Part shown: positions 13,201 through 24,389 of the stretch, piece after piece
Position numbering within the stretch: position 1 is the first letter of the stretch
How the letters are laid out: every line of letters starts with the position of its first letter
Assembly (NCBI GenBank): GCA_946803715.1
Contig: CAMPET010000031.1
Coordinates: forward strand, 94,892-158,891
DNA length: 64,000 bases
DNA from: Beroe ovata
Taxonomy: Eukaryota; Ctenophora; Nuda; Beroida; Beroidae
Direction: 5' to 3'
Translations under genes and position numbers: made by a program
Notes under the pieces: model-generated
Database searches by the model: none
Told to the model about the DNA's origin: nothing
The model's input: only the letters and a program-made list of their open reading frames with translations

Positions 13201-16200
13201 TGCTTGTGCCAGCAGCAACTGCAGTGCGTGTTTCCCCACGGGAATTGAACTGCTCAATGTTATAATATCTTATTAGTATGACTGTATGCTGCTGCTGCTT
13301 CTGTTGTGTGATAATACTTCAATACAATAATACAGTAGTGGGTGCGGGAATGATAAGATGATATAATTAAGAAGCACAAGTAGTAAGTTCTTGACATTTG
13401 ATGTTCTGTCATTTGGAGGATATTAAATAGGCTAAGATCATGGATATCTTTGTATCGATGATCGATATCTGCCCCTCTGTTAGTAGGTACCGAATACATC
13501 TAGGAAGGTCTTTTGTTGATCCTTATTAACTTGTGTAAAGGATCTAGTAGAATATTTTAATGATCAGGTCTTGATCACCTACCAAAATATGTCAACTCGA
13601 CAGGTTTCGAAATCTTTGGTTTATTCATCAATCACTCTGACAGAAATTAATCACTGACAGCTCTAGATAATGACTCTGGGAGGTCGACTGCAACCACACC
13701 CCTTATTTTCATTATACCATAGATGTTGCGATAAAACTACTTTTACTGTAGTAGCAGTGAGATATTTGACAGTTCACCGCTACAATGAGTTGAGTTGCGA
13801 TTCATTTTACACAAAGATTTTATAGGTGAGCAGAAATAAAGTGTGATAAGTACTCAATCGCCATGGAACGTCATTCAAAAAGGAGGCACGCAGTTGTGAT
13901 CGTTCAAATGAAAAAGTAACGACCTTTATGCGTAAGAACGCACGCATAATCTCTGTGCTTGCTTCAGAAGGTGAGGCTTTTTAGAAGACTTTAGTACGTA
14001 GCCCCATTTTTCAGCTTTTGTGTGAGTTCAGTGTGTGCAAAATGCAACTGGGATGACGTTATGATCCCGTTATGATTGTATGATTATACTGGCTGTATCT
14101 TGAGTGAATACTCCCTCATTATTCACTCAAGATTCGCTAGATAATAAGTAAATCAATATTATTAATTTGATCGCTTTCAACCGGAATCCAGATCAATGCT
14201 GGACAGTGTGTTGATATGACCACATTGGCGTGACCACATGACCCATCCATTCGCCAAGATGAACCTTTCATAATCGTACATGACCGTCTCTCTTGAGTTA
14301 TGCTACTCGTCAAGTAATTTGTTGAGAGACCCTCCCCCTTACAACCAATTGTTCGTTATTGAACGACGCTAAAATCTTCATGATGGAATGCTACACTCGC
14401 CGTACACAATAAACTAACAATACCCAATCTGGTCACGTGATGGAATCTGGTCCCTTTGTTTCGGATTCTGGGTATATTCCCTTAACCACCACGAAAAACA
14501 GATATTATTAACAATTGGTGTAATTAACTTTGGCTGAGTTTACGAATTGACTATTGAAGGTATTTTGTTGTAAAAAGTAGGTATTGGCGAGCAATTGACT
14601 AAAAGTAATTAACGAAGGAGCTCTTTATACATTGATGAGTGTAAGGGTTATTTTATAAAGGAGTAAGTGTGTGTGGGGGGAGTCGGGTTCATTAAATAGG
14701 TAGACGCTTCGCTAACGTATTGACCAATAGGAATCGTGTATCAGATTATCACTGTTATGTGATTCTGTGGTGCTGGCGATCTTTATCTTCGTGAAAACTG
14801 GTTTTATATTTTACCTCAAACTTTAAATAATTGCTCAGATAGTAAAAAATTGATTTCAATAAATAATGGTAAAAAGATGGTCCTAATTATGCAGCTACAT
14901 TATGACATTTCTCAACGACGTTTTCAAAATGACGTCATGGTATCGGATTGTTATGTCATCGATTAGGTAATTAACCAATTACCTACCATTCTGTCTCTCC
15001 CTATCTCTGTCTGGAATTTACTGAGGAGTAAATTTATAGCTTTCTTGGTACGACTAGAATAGTTACTGGCAACGTTTACATTGATTATTTAATAGTTCAG
15101 AATGATATAGAACAGCCAACAATACAAGCACATACATAAATACCTACCAATATAAATGATCTGAATTAATAACTTAAAATAATTCCTCCATTGCTCTCAA
15201 GGCCATGTACAGCAACTTGGCTGTACTTCTAGGCAGTTATCTGTACAACTCACAAACTTTCACACACACGAATAATAACAGAACCGTGGAAAGAAAGTAG
15301 AAGTTATCATCAGTCATCGACGGTTTTGCTTGACATTATCGGTGATTAGATCTAGAATCAGTGATTAGATTTGTGATTAGAGTCAGTAGAGTGGATGAAT
15401 AGGTGAAAAATGGGAACACATGTCAAAATTGATGAGATGATGCGGTTATATTTCAGTAGAAAAACGTTGGTGTTCGTACTAAATACATCCACCGGGCTTC
15501 AATTCCCGGGGGAATATCAGATGAGGTCCTTCTCTAATTTTCACATTCTCTTCCCACTTCATTATCACTGCTGGAATGTGAGGGTCGTGAGAATTATAGT
15601 GATGCAACAGCTCTAGAATAATGGACTTAGTATGATCAATCGACTGATAACCTTTGCATTCTGTTACAAGCCCAACCTCATATCCAGATACACGCGAAAC
15701 TATAATAGACGTTTTTGGGAGGAAAAATTTACCATGAAGCCCAAAATTTCTTCCAGATTCGGATTCTACGTCAAAAATATGCCAGGAACACCTATTTCCG
15801 GTCATCGCTCTGAGAAAATTATTCTGTGCTCGAAATCGAAGTGTAAAAGTGTGGAATCACTCACTTCATAGGTACACTTCATATCACTTTCTACCGATAC
15901 TTTGATCAGAAATTTGATGAAAAATTTTTGTGCCATTATTATCCAAGTACCATGAATTCTCATGTATTTTTGGATGCTAATTCGATTCCCGGTCGAAATT
16001 TGCCCCCTTCTCGCTTCCTTTTTCTACTGGCACTTAAATAACTGGTACTTAATTACGATTCTATATTCATCCAAAACATCTGTGTTGATTGTAAGTGATT
16101 GTGAGTGACCCCTTAACCATTATCAAATCTACACCACGGATCTTAATAAGACAACACGTGGCGTCTTATTAAGGCATTGTGTTTGAACACTTTAGGGACA

Positions 16201-16500
16201 GCTGGTTCACCATCAGTTACTCTTTCATTCCCACATTGTACAGTTTAGTAAAGATATAAGGCACGTTACTTTGAATAGTTATATTAGCTTTTATGACCAT
16301 GATTGAGTTTCAGTTTCTTTCGTTCATACTGTACTGGAATAGCAATTCATGGAATGTGATTTTGTTTTGCTCTCCTTCATTTTCACGTTCCATTTTCTGG
16401 GTTTTTAACTTTTGTGTCGAGGCCTCCGTTCAAACTTTGATATAATGTAGAGTATATCCTTTCCCGGCTTAAACGGCCATCAGATGTATCATCATGCGCG
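7250..16500. other. Gene-poor AT-rich DNA
   Basis: Frames of up to about 108 codons occur (for example 15479-15805 on the minus strand), but none has a recognisable domain, clear exon boundaries or a codon pattern distinct from its surroundings. I support no gene, RNA gene or mobile element in this stretch. Confidence 0.6.
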
Positions 16501-16514
16501 CGCGCTGCTGTAAC

Positions 16515-16553
16515 TCACGTGATGCATCACGTTGCCATAGAAACGTCACGTGA
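16515..16553. promoter_or_regulatory. RFX-type X-box flanked by two CACGTG E-boxes
   Basis: GTTGCCATAGAAAC at 16531-16544 fits the X-box layout: two half-sites GTTGCC and AGAAAC separated by two bases. TCACGTGA at 16515-16522 and GTCACGTGAC at 16545-16554 flank it on either side. A CpG-rich (GC)n tract lies just upstream at about 16497-16505. In animals X-boxes bind RFX factors and often mark ciliary-gene promoters, while GTCACGTGAC is the bHLH-zip (USF/TFE-type) site. No first exon could be identified within 3 kb on either side, so the target gene is unknown. Confidence 0.45.
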
Positions 16554-16559
16554 CTAGAG

Positions 16560-19500
16560 ACACGCTGCTCTCTGTGAGTGTGAGTGTGCGTGTGTGTACT
16601 CTTTTCTCTTGAAAATCCACCTGGTGCGTATTCTTTCTTCTCTCATTTCTCCTCTCCCGTGTGTTTGAGATATAATATACAAACAAAAGCGAGAGAGAAG
16701 GAGAGTCTTTGACCGCAGTAAAAAGTTCCTGTAAAAATACAACATGGACAGAAAAGGCCGAATGAGGAAATTTTGACGATCAGATTATTTGGCGGTTTTT
16801 TATTTATGCAGACAGCAGGCAAAACTGCTGGATGCAACAATGTTACATTACAATATAACTGTTACAAATCAGATCAGAGAATACCAAGCCCTTCCTTTTA
16901 TTTCCAAAGTAAAATAGGGTCAGACAAACAGTGCGATAACTAGATGATTTTGAGGACTTTGAACTCAAGAAATCATATACATCCCGTCCTACTTTCAAAG
17001 CTGGTCATGCACTGCCGGAAATCGTACTTTCTGTGATAAACAGTGGAAAACTCTCGTTTTTTCTGCCTGAATCACTCCGGATTGCAGCTGGTTTCACCAC
17101 CCTATTATCAGAATGACGCCTCCCTATCGTTGCCAGGTGTCCATGTCATTAAGTCATTAAACTCATTAGTGCTATCACCTGCGTGCACCTCATTCAATGG
17201 TGAATCTCGATACACTAGTTTAGTATTCACGAAGAGGCAGCAATCTTGAAATATTATCACTAATTTTGGGGGAGGACATCCGATTTTTGCATTAATTCTG
17301 TCTGCGGTTCTGAGTGGCTTGTTCTTAGCGGTGAGACCAGTTATATATTACATTCGCTGTTGACTGACGTGTGACAAGCTTTACACAAGTAAGATTTATC
17401 TCAATGTGTGCAGCGTACCACTGTACCAGCTTTCAGTCAAATAAGGTCTAAACTGATCTGTACGAAATTTGTGTGTGGGTGTGTTTGTGTGTGTCTGTGT
17501 TTGTGTTTGTGACCGTGTCTGTGTGTCTGTGTTTCAGGCATCTGTGGCTGTGCCAGTGTGCCTGTGTGATGCCGAGTTGTAAGACTGTGAATTTTATCTT
17601 AACAATCACTGTTCTTATGATAAGATGACAAACCAACATTATATCTGGGCGAAGCATTTTGTTCGTAATTTTTGTCATTCCGTTATCTCAAACAATGGAC
17701 TTCAGTCCTTCAGTACACATAAGTGATAAAACCACTGATAACGCTACCAGGGGGAAGCTGGCCATTTCCACTCAGCAATGACATCTCTAGCACACTTCAA
17801 CTCTATTCGAGCGCATCGCGCGTTCTGCGCACGCATCTCCTCCGGCAATAATCTCTCTCTATATATTATCACACTACAATATTACACATCGATATATTAT
17901 ATATATTATCCTCCTTTCCGACCTGATAGATATTGTACGAGCATTAGTCTTACTGTATAACACAATATATAGTGAGCCGCTTGTCTGAATTGTGGTATAC
18001 AAGAGAGGGAAAGATATTATATATCTGAAAAAACGGTGGTTGATGATTTTTTGAGTGTATGGAGTGGTTGGTGCGACTGTGTGTTTAAGTGGTAATGATT
18101 GGATATATTCGTAGTTAAAGACCAGAGGATATAGATTTAGAATCAATTTCACAGTCTGCGGTTTGATCAACAGCGAATAATTACACGCAGGTATGTGAGT
18201 GTCGTATGTGATTTCAATGCATATTGTAGCTAATATCATCCAATTGGGCGATTATTTACCAAGATTTATCAATTGACTGATAAGATCATGGTATACACAT
18301 CGCCCCAAACACAATGTACAAACGTTAAATTGTAATCAGTGAATGGACTGTGGACACGCTTGGTGATTCTGCTGATGAACTATTGCGGGACCCCCTCATT
18401 AATATTTGTTCCGTTAATTATATTGCGTCATTCAGAATTACAGAGTCGGAACTTTCCGGGCTCACAAAGTGGAATATTTGATGTTGCCGACTTCGAGAAC
18501 CATTCTGATTTTGGGGAACCTCGCCGTCTATTTTCCTCCCGAACCCTAGACCTCTCCCTCTCAAATCTGAGTTTCCACATTTTCCCGCCGGCTAGCTCCA
18601 TCCAGGTGATGATCTGCCTAATTGCTCATTATTGTCCTCCCTAATGAGGCACTCTGATGCACATGACACAACTCTCCTACTACTATGGCCTATGTTCCAA
18701 TTTCCCACGAATTAATAAAACTGGTGAGCGCGCGCGAACTTCTTTTCGTGGACATTTATTGGTTTTTTAGCCACGCGCACGCGCGTTTATTCTCTGAATT
18801 CTGTAGATTTGTCTAGCTGCACAAACGAGCGGCTTCCAAATCAGCGGATGTTCCATCAGGCTGTTATCATCCTGTCTGCATCTGTTTCTTGACCGCTCCT
18901 GTTAAGTAATCAATTTCGATTCCCAAGGAAGTGGTTCAGACCATACAAAAGCATTGAGATCTTGAAAAGGAGATGAAAATCTCATTGTCTGATGACTCAT
19001 TCCCTCCCTGACCCAAAACGCCCTGTGCTCAAATTTGAATGAGCGGTGTCATTCACACTAGAATGTCGCTCTCAGTTCTCACAGCAGTTGTGTCACGCGA
19101 AACAGCTCGTCAACAATCCTATTTGATGTTAAATTATTTTTGATATAATTTCACTGAATCATTACTAGTAACGGGAACACGGCCTATATTGAGTTTCAGT
19201 CATGCGTCTGTCCGTATATCATCAGATGCACCGACATGCAACTTGACACCACTACCCCATCATGTTATTCCCATAAGTTCGATCCCCTGAGATATAAATA
19301 GAATGAGATTCTGGTGTAGAATCACACGGCCCTTGTTGATATCTGTGTATGTGATTTTTCTTCCTTGGCTTTGTGTACTCTGACTTCTCTGACTGCTACT
19401 GTCCCTTGTTATACTAGAATTTTATCCAGCAATTGCCGTCATTAACCTAACTTTCTGAATACTTGTTCATCCCTACTGAGCAAATTTTGATCGCACCTCG

Positions 19501-19794
19501 TACCACGTACTCATGTTACCTCAGCGGAAGCAGTAAGTCACTGGGAATGTTCTAGTCCATGACCACCCGCAGCCATCTTTAATTCATTACCGCGTGTTAT
19601 CAGTATGAGAATTCTCGACATCACATACACCTCTTTATTCATCGGAATAGCATTCAGAACCGTTACTGCTTGTAATTTCACTTGTTATACCTACGAGAGA
19701 AACTTTGAGTTCGATTTGATATAATTAGCATTTCCCAGGATCTTAACCTAAACCCGTATACGTAATCGTACAACGAGATCCCAGGTTTAGTACA
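16560..19794. other. No supported gene
   Basis: Apart from the TG tract at 17468-17532, I see only short unsupported frames. The last part should include the promoter and 5' untranslated region of the GPCR gene that begins at 19795, but no strong core element stands out. Confidence 0.55.
17468..17532. repeat. Imperfect TG-rich microsatellite
   Basis: GT repeats with TTT and CTG interruptions in non-coding DNA. Confidence 0.85.
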
Positions 19795-21920
19795 ATGGAC
19801 CAGCACTCAATGAGTTTCCAGTACCCCTCTCTGGTCATGATGGCATACGGCTCGGGAAACCTCACCCCTCCCGAGTCAGTTTACAACACCACCCTCACCG
19901 CTCAAGTCATTACCCTATCCGGACTTCCGCTGGGGGTGCTGGCTATACTCATCAATCTTGTACTTATTGTCAGTGAGTACTATAATTGTGATGAAGAGCG
20001 ATAGAATGTGATTCTTGACAGAATGGCATTTTCACACGAAGTAGTTTTAGTTCATATAATCATAAACTTCAGTTTTGAGTCCCTACTTAGCAATGTTCAG
20101 TAGGGAATCAAAACTAATACTCAATAATATTCTCAATTTCCCCTAATTTCACTACTAATACTATAATATTCCCCCCTCTATAACTCTCTACAGGTATAAT
20201 TCGTAACGGGACCTTCACCCCAGCCACTTACATTCTCTACTTTCACATTGCACTCTGTGATATGTTGAACGGGGCCATCGGGATTGTAACATCAGCTTTC
20301 ATGTTACAGGTATCAGCTTCACAGTAAATTATTTGGTTTGAATTTCAGATTTACGTTTTTACGTTATTCCAGTATCTGCTATTCCTCAAATTAAGTGAAA
20401 AAACGGATATGAGAATCATACTTAAAACCCAAATTTCCTCAGAACATGCGGAAACCGATACAGCCAGAAGTAGCGGATGCGTTCTGCCACTACTTTGCCG
20501 CGATCCCCACGTGCCTAATCCGTCTTCTCCTCTACCTCATGACTACCATGGCAATATTCCGGGTAAGTCACGTGATTCAGCAAGTGTTATATTCCGTTAA
20601 GTGCACGTGTGCTTGTCTCTTTTATAGCTGGAATGGATTTTCAGGGAAAAAGTCATTTTACGATCATTAACTCCACACCTTTCCCATGAAATCAAATGAT
20701 TACACGTTGATATCTGCGGCGGGGTTATGATTTTAAATTCCTGTTGCGAAGGTTTCACCACGTGTGTCATGATTCATATTCACCACTTGTACGGGTTGTT
20801 GTTGCAATTTTTAGGAGCAAGTCACGTGATTACCGCTTCTGCTGCGATAAGAATATTCTGATTACTCACGTTCATGATAGCAGGAAGAATATTTGTAGAA
20901 CTATTCGAAGAGCCAAAAACCATTAAATTCAAAGTTCAGACTCGGAAAAGTAGTACGGAACTAATCTATATTTTGGTAACCCTGCGAATATAATATGCAG
21001 GCGTACATAGCATTCAGACCGGACGCCAGAGTGTCCAAACTGGGAGTTAACTTCTTCACCAGTTTCTCTTACCTTGCGGCAATAGGACTGGTATTTTGGT
21101 TCAAACAAACCTCGGGTAGGTGAATATAGCTATAGGGCAGTTAGATTTTATTCTCGCAGTATAGTACCTACATGTACGCCAATTTGCCCAATATGCTCAT
21201 CATATATCCTTCCCTCGTAATCCCTCTGACACTGATATCCCCAATGTGGCACACATTGACAATTGTGGCATTTTCTCAAATATGACTATTGTTAACACTG
21301 TGCACGTCACGCATACCTCAATGACACGCACTTCCCCAGTCCAAGTTATCGCTCTACCAGATGGTTGGTGCGCCTACTTTACCCCTATCTTCTCTCTTAA
21401 CGACATCCTCTACGCTGCAATCATCGACTCTGGTCCAGCAATCATCTGCTCTCTCATTATCATCATATCCCTCTCCCTCGTGACATGCCGCCTCAAAGCG
21501 GCAGCCAACCACCACGTGCCTGACAGTCACGTGACAGACGGCCGCGGTATCCATGGCGACAGCGAAAACACCCAGCCACTGCTTGTTCATTCCTACGCAA
21601 ACACCCAGGTCAGGACAGCTAGGAATATTATCACCCACATTATCCTTACGTTCCTGGTGTGTTACAGTGCGGCGCTTTACATTGAATTCCGGCAAATTAT
21701 CATGGCGTTCGGTGGCGCTCGGTATGATTTCGTCACGTTCCCTGACGAGGATGGTCCGCCGAATTTCGCGACACACCGTCTCATTGTTTTCCGGCTGAAG
21801 TTCACGTTGACGATCATATTCTCGATAATAAACCCCATCCTCGTGTTTAGGGGCAGTTACATCTTCAGGACAAGTATTGGGAATGTGTTTAACGATGACT
21901 TTTCCTATGTCATCTCGTGA
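19795..21920 (+). CDS. Divergent class-A (rhodopsin-like) G-protein-coupled receptor, five exons, 369 aa
   Basis: Exons are 19795-19972, 20194-20309, 20443-20562, 21001-21115 and 21340-21920; all introns are GT-AG and the phases agree. The extracellular N-terminus has N-glycosylation sites at N22 and N31. TM1 is in exon 1, TM2 in exon 2, TM3 in exon 3, TM4 in exon 4 and TM5-7 in exon 5. Class-A landmarks are present: N54 (1.50), D82 (2.50), C113 (3.25), and R138 exactly 25 residues later (3.50), then P145. C187 in loop 2 can pair with C113. The activation motifs are altered: DRY reads FRA (137-139), CWxP in TM6 reads CYSA, and NPxxY reads NPILV (341-345). Loop 3 is long and His/Asp-rich. Ligand and subfamily are unknown. 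The exon-5 acceptor (CTTCCCCAG at 21331-21339) was chosen because it alone restores the phase; the frame upstream of it is open but has no phase-compatible join. Confidence 0.75.
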
Positions 21921-22150
21921 GGGAAATACGTTTTGGTTGGTTGTTGATTGAAACTTGTTCTGGTTATTTGATTTTGACAGATATTTGTCCATCAAGGTGG
22001 GTGTGGTCGCGGCGAAATTATGTACCGATTCGAAATTTGATAGACATTATGGAAGTGTTCTGCCATCATGACCTTGAATGAAAATTTGACCTGATTTCAT
22101 TCAATTAAATATTGAAATTCTGAAGTTATTGTCTACTGCAGCACTCAATC

Positions 22151-22160
22151 CTATAAATAG
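22151..22160 (+). promoter_or_regulatory. Candidate TATA box (CTATAAATAG)
   Basis: A consensus TATA element lies about 230 bases after the GPCR stop codon and about 960 bases before the small UBA-like gene. It could start an upstream non-coding exon of that gene. Inferred from motif and position only. Confidence 0.25.
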
Positions 22161-22776
22161 CTATGAGACTAAAGCACTGGTCGAAGGTAACTGGAATAGA
22201 GGATTGGACTTTGGAAACTTCATTCCTTGGAGCTAAAGGATCCCACGGATTATAAGACTAAAGAAAATCTGGCGTCCTTGTATCTCTGGAAAATCCGCCA
22301 GGTATATTGAACTCAGCGTTTAACTTTTCCAGTTTTGTGCGATCATGACAATATATCAATGCAAACAGAATGAAACAAAGTCTACCTAACTCAAGAAACC
22401 GTGATACCAAGAAATCCACTCAAATACGATATTACTGTCAACTGTCAAATAAAATGACTTTTTCCCCTGATCTTTAGGGTGAGTCATGTAAATTATTCTA
22501 AGGCATCCTCCACTAATAATGACTCTTATCTCCACTCTCAGGCGTCATTCCCCGCGGTCACGTATCCTGTCATTATCGTTGTCATGGCAACACTCGAAAT
22601 TCCTCGTCATCTTCTCGGAAAGGGGAGGCAATTCCGGACGAACTGATCCAAGTTCGGAGAAGAGGTGGACACTGAAGCCAGGGGGAGCAGCAGTCAACAA
22701 GAATCATGGGAGAGAGAGATATAACACGACTTCGGAGAAAGGGTGAGTTTTGACATTGAAACAGGGTCTCTCGATG

Positions 22777-22786
22777 TATATAAAAG
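22777..22786 (+). promoter_or_regulatory. Candidate TATA box (TATATAAAAG) upstream of the UBA-like gene
   Basis: TATATAAAAG lies about 330 bases upstream of the start codon at 23118. A leader transcript from about 22808 could be spliced to the acceptor CATGACAG just before 23096, 22 bases before the ATG. This is a better-placed core promoter than the one at 22151, but no transcript evidence is available. Confidence 0.4.
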
Positions 22787-23117
22787 AGGTGAGATGGTGA
22801 GAGGGGGTCAGCAGATGTTTGTTCGCTAAAGTGCTTCAGTACTAGCGCTCTGGGGAATGAACATTGTATCCCGCATTGAATCTACCCACATTCGTGTTGG
22901 ATATGTCTATGAATATGATGATACCATTGTTGCGCATAAACATTTAGACGGTGTAATATTTTGCTGCTCTTTTATACATAGACGAGATAAATCTAGGGAT
23001 ATTGAAAGTAGTTACTTACCGTAATAATAATTTGTTTTTGCATTTAATTACTAATTAGTTCACCTATCTAACCCTCTATACTCCTCCCATGACAGCAAGT
23101 AACCAAGCACAACCAAG

Positions 23118-23525
23118 ATGAGCAACAACAACTTCGACAAGTACTGTTCCAGACTCGGTTACCCTAGCAACATGGCACGTGACGCGAAGTCCAAACTCGG
23201 GAATCAGGCATCGACAAGCGAGCTGCTGGCTGCGGTACTAACTAATGCACGTGCAAACAATGTTCAACCTAACAGGCTCGCTCAACCCAGCTATCTGCAG
23301 AGACAGGTACGAATCTTTAGGTTTTCATGTCAATAAATAGTTTCTCATTTCAAAGATTAGGTTCCATGTGAATCTCCAATAAAAAGGTTTTTGTTCACTT
23401 CTAGTTCTTAATCTTATCGCAGTAATCAGTATTTTTACCCTTTCCAGGATTGCTACCAAGGGCACAATGGTGAGCAGAAAGTCCCCATCTGGATCCACAA
23501 GAAGGACAAGAAAGACAAGAAATGA
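23118..23525 (+). CDS. Small two-exon protein with a UBA-like (Regnase-type) segment and a Lys/Asp tail, 88 aa
   Basis: Exon 1 is 23118-23306 (63 codons, donor CAG|GTACGA) and exon 2 is 23448-23525 (acceptor TTTCCAG, stop TGA at 23523-23525), phase 0. Residues about 6-41 follow the pattern F-x(5)-LGY ... KLG ... (S)ELLAAVL. This resembles the N-terminal ubiquitin-association-like region of ZC3H12/Regnase proteins, where LGY and KLG start successive helices. No PIN/NYN nuclease or CCCH zinc finger follows; instead the protein ends in an Asn/Gln-rich linker, a short WIHKK segment and repeated KKDKKDKK. A donor-like GTGAGA follows two bases after the stop, so the 3' untranslated region may be spliced too. 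The family assignment is by pattern only and is weak; the gene model itself is better supported. Confidence 0.55.
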
Positions 23526-24389
23526 GGTGAGATTCCTTTTAAGAATTAGTGATTGAATAGCTTCTCGAACAGCTAAACACTAAAGCTGAAATTAAAATCT
23601 TGAATCGTGTTTGCATGGTGCCATAATTTTATTAACCGAACATTTTTCAGGCTACAGAGATCTGAATCTGACAAAAAAACAGATAACCACCTTCGCAAGT
23701 AACAAGCGGAACAGAACCCAATCATTGAGCCAGAAAAATAGGCTTCACTTTAAACAGAAACTTAGCTTAGAGTTAGAAAGAACGCTGTAGAATTAAAAAC
23801 TCAACTAGATGTAGACTGCTAAAGTTCGTTTTATACTGTGTTTTTATTTAAATTATTTGTGTACCATACCAGTTTATTGACATCTGCCATCTCGGTTGAT
23901 GGGAATTATGGAAGAAAAAGTTCCTTATATAATGGTACCAAATATATGATTTTGGGCGTGACTTTATTTATTTGATAAGTTAATTCTTGATTCAAATCAA
24001 AGTTAACGATTAACTTTGAAACGTTTGTCTCCGATTTCAAGGAGCAAGGATGTCGAAAAAATTATCAGCAGCTCTAAATATCTGCCACAGGAAAGCTAAA
24101 GTTCCACTGGCTAGCCAACAATTTCTTCAAAATCCTTGCTCTTTGAAATTGAAGTTAAATGATGGATCGTTAAAATTTCTATTTGTATTGAAAAACTTTT
24201 GTTATTTGTATTGGACCACTTTTCTATATTTGATAGTGATTGTGAAAGGTTGTAGCAATTTGAACCTTCCAAAACGGAGAAAAAAGCGTCACTAACCGAT
24301 GAAGGTAAAACAAGCCACCAAACAACTTAGGTTTGGTAGTCAAGGTTACGATTACAGTAAGATATGATTATGAATTGAGCCTGAGGCTA
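23526..24389. other. 3' untranslated or intergenic DNA between convergent genes
   Basis: A possible 3' untranslated exon of the UBA-like gene begins after TTTTTCAG at 23650. The 81-codon frame at 24050-24295 has no domain and lies in AT-rich sequence; I do not call it a gene. Confidence 0.5.

Noticed and set aside
15479-15871. Overlapping 108- and 79-codon frames on opposite strands
   Set aside because: No domain, no splice context and no convincing codon bias; kept as non-coding.
21354-21995. 213-codon minus-strand frame
   Set aside because: It is antisense to GPCR exon 5, whose plus-strand frame has transmembrane segments and splice continuity.
22519-22746. 75-codon frame before the UBA-like gene
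   Set aside because: Low-complexity basic sequence with no domain; it may be a non-coding leader exon ending at AGG|GTGAGT, but coding is not supported.
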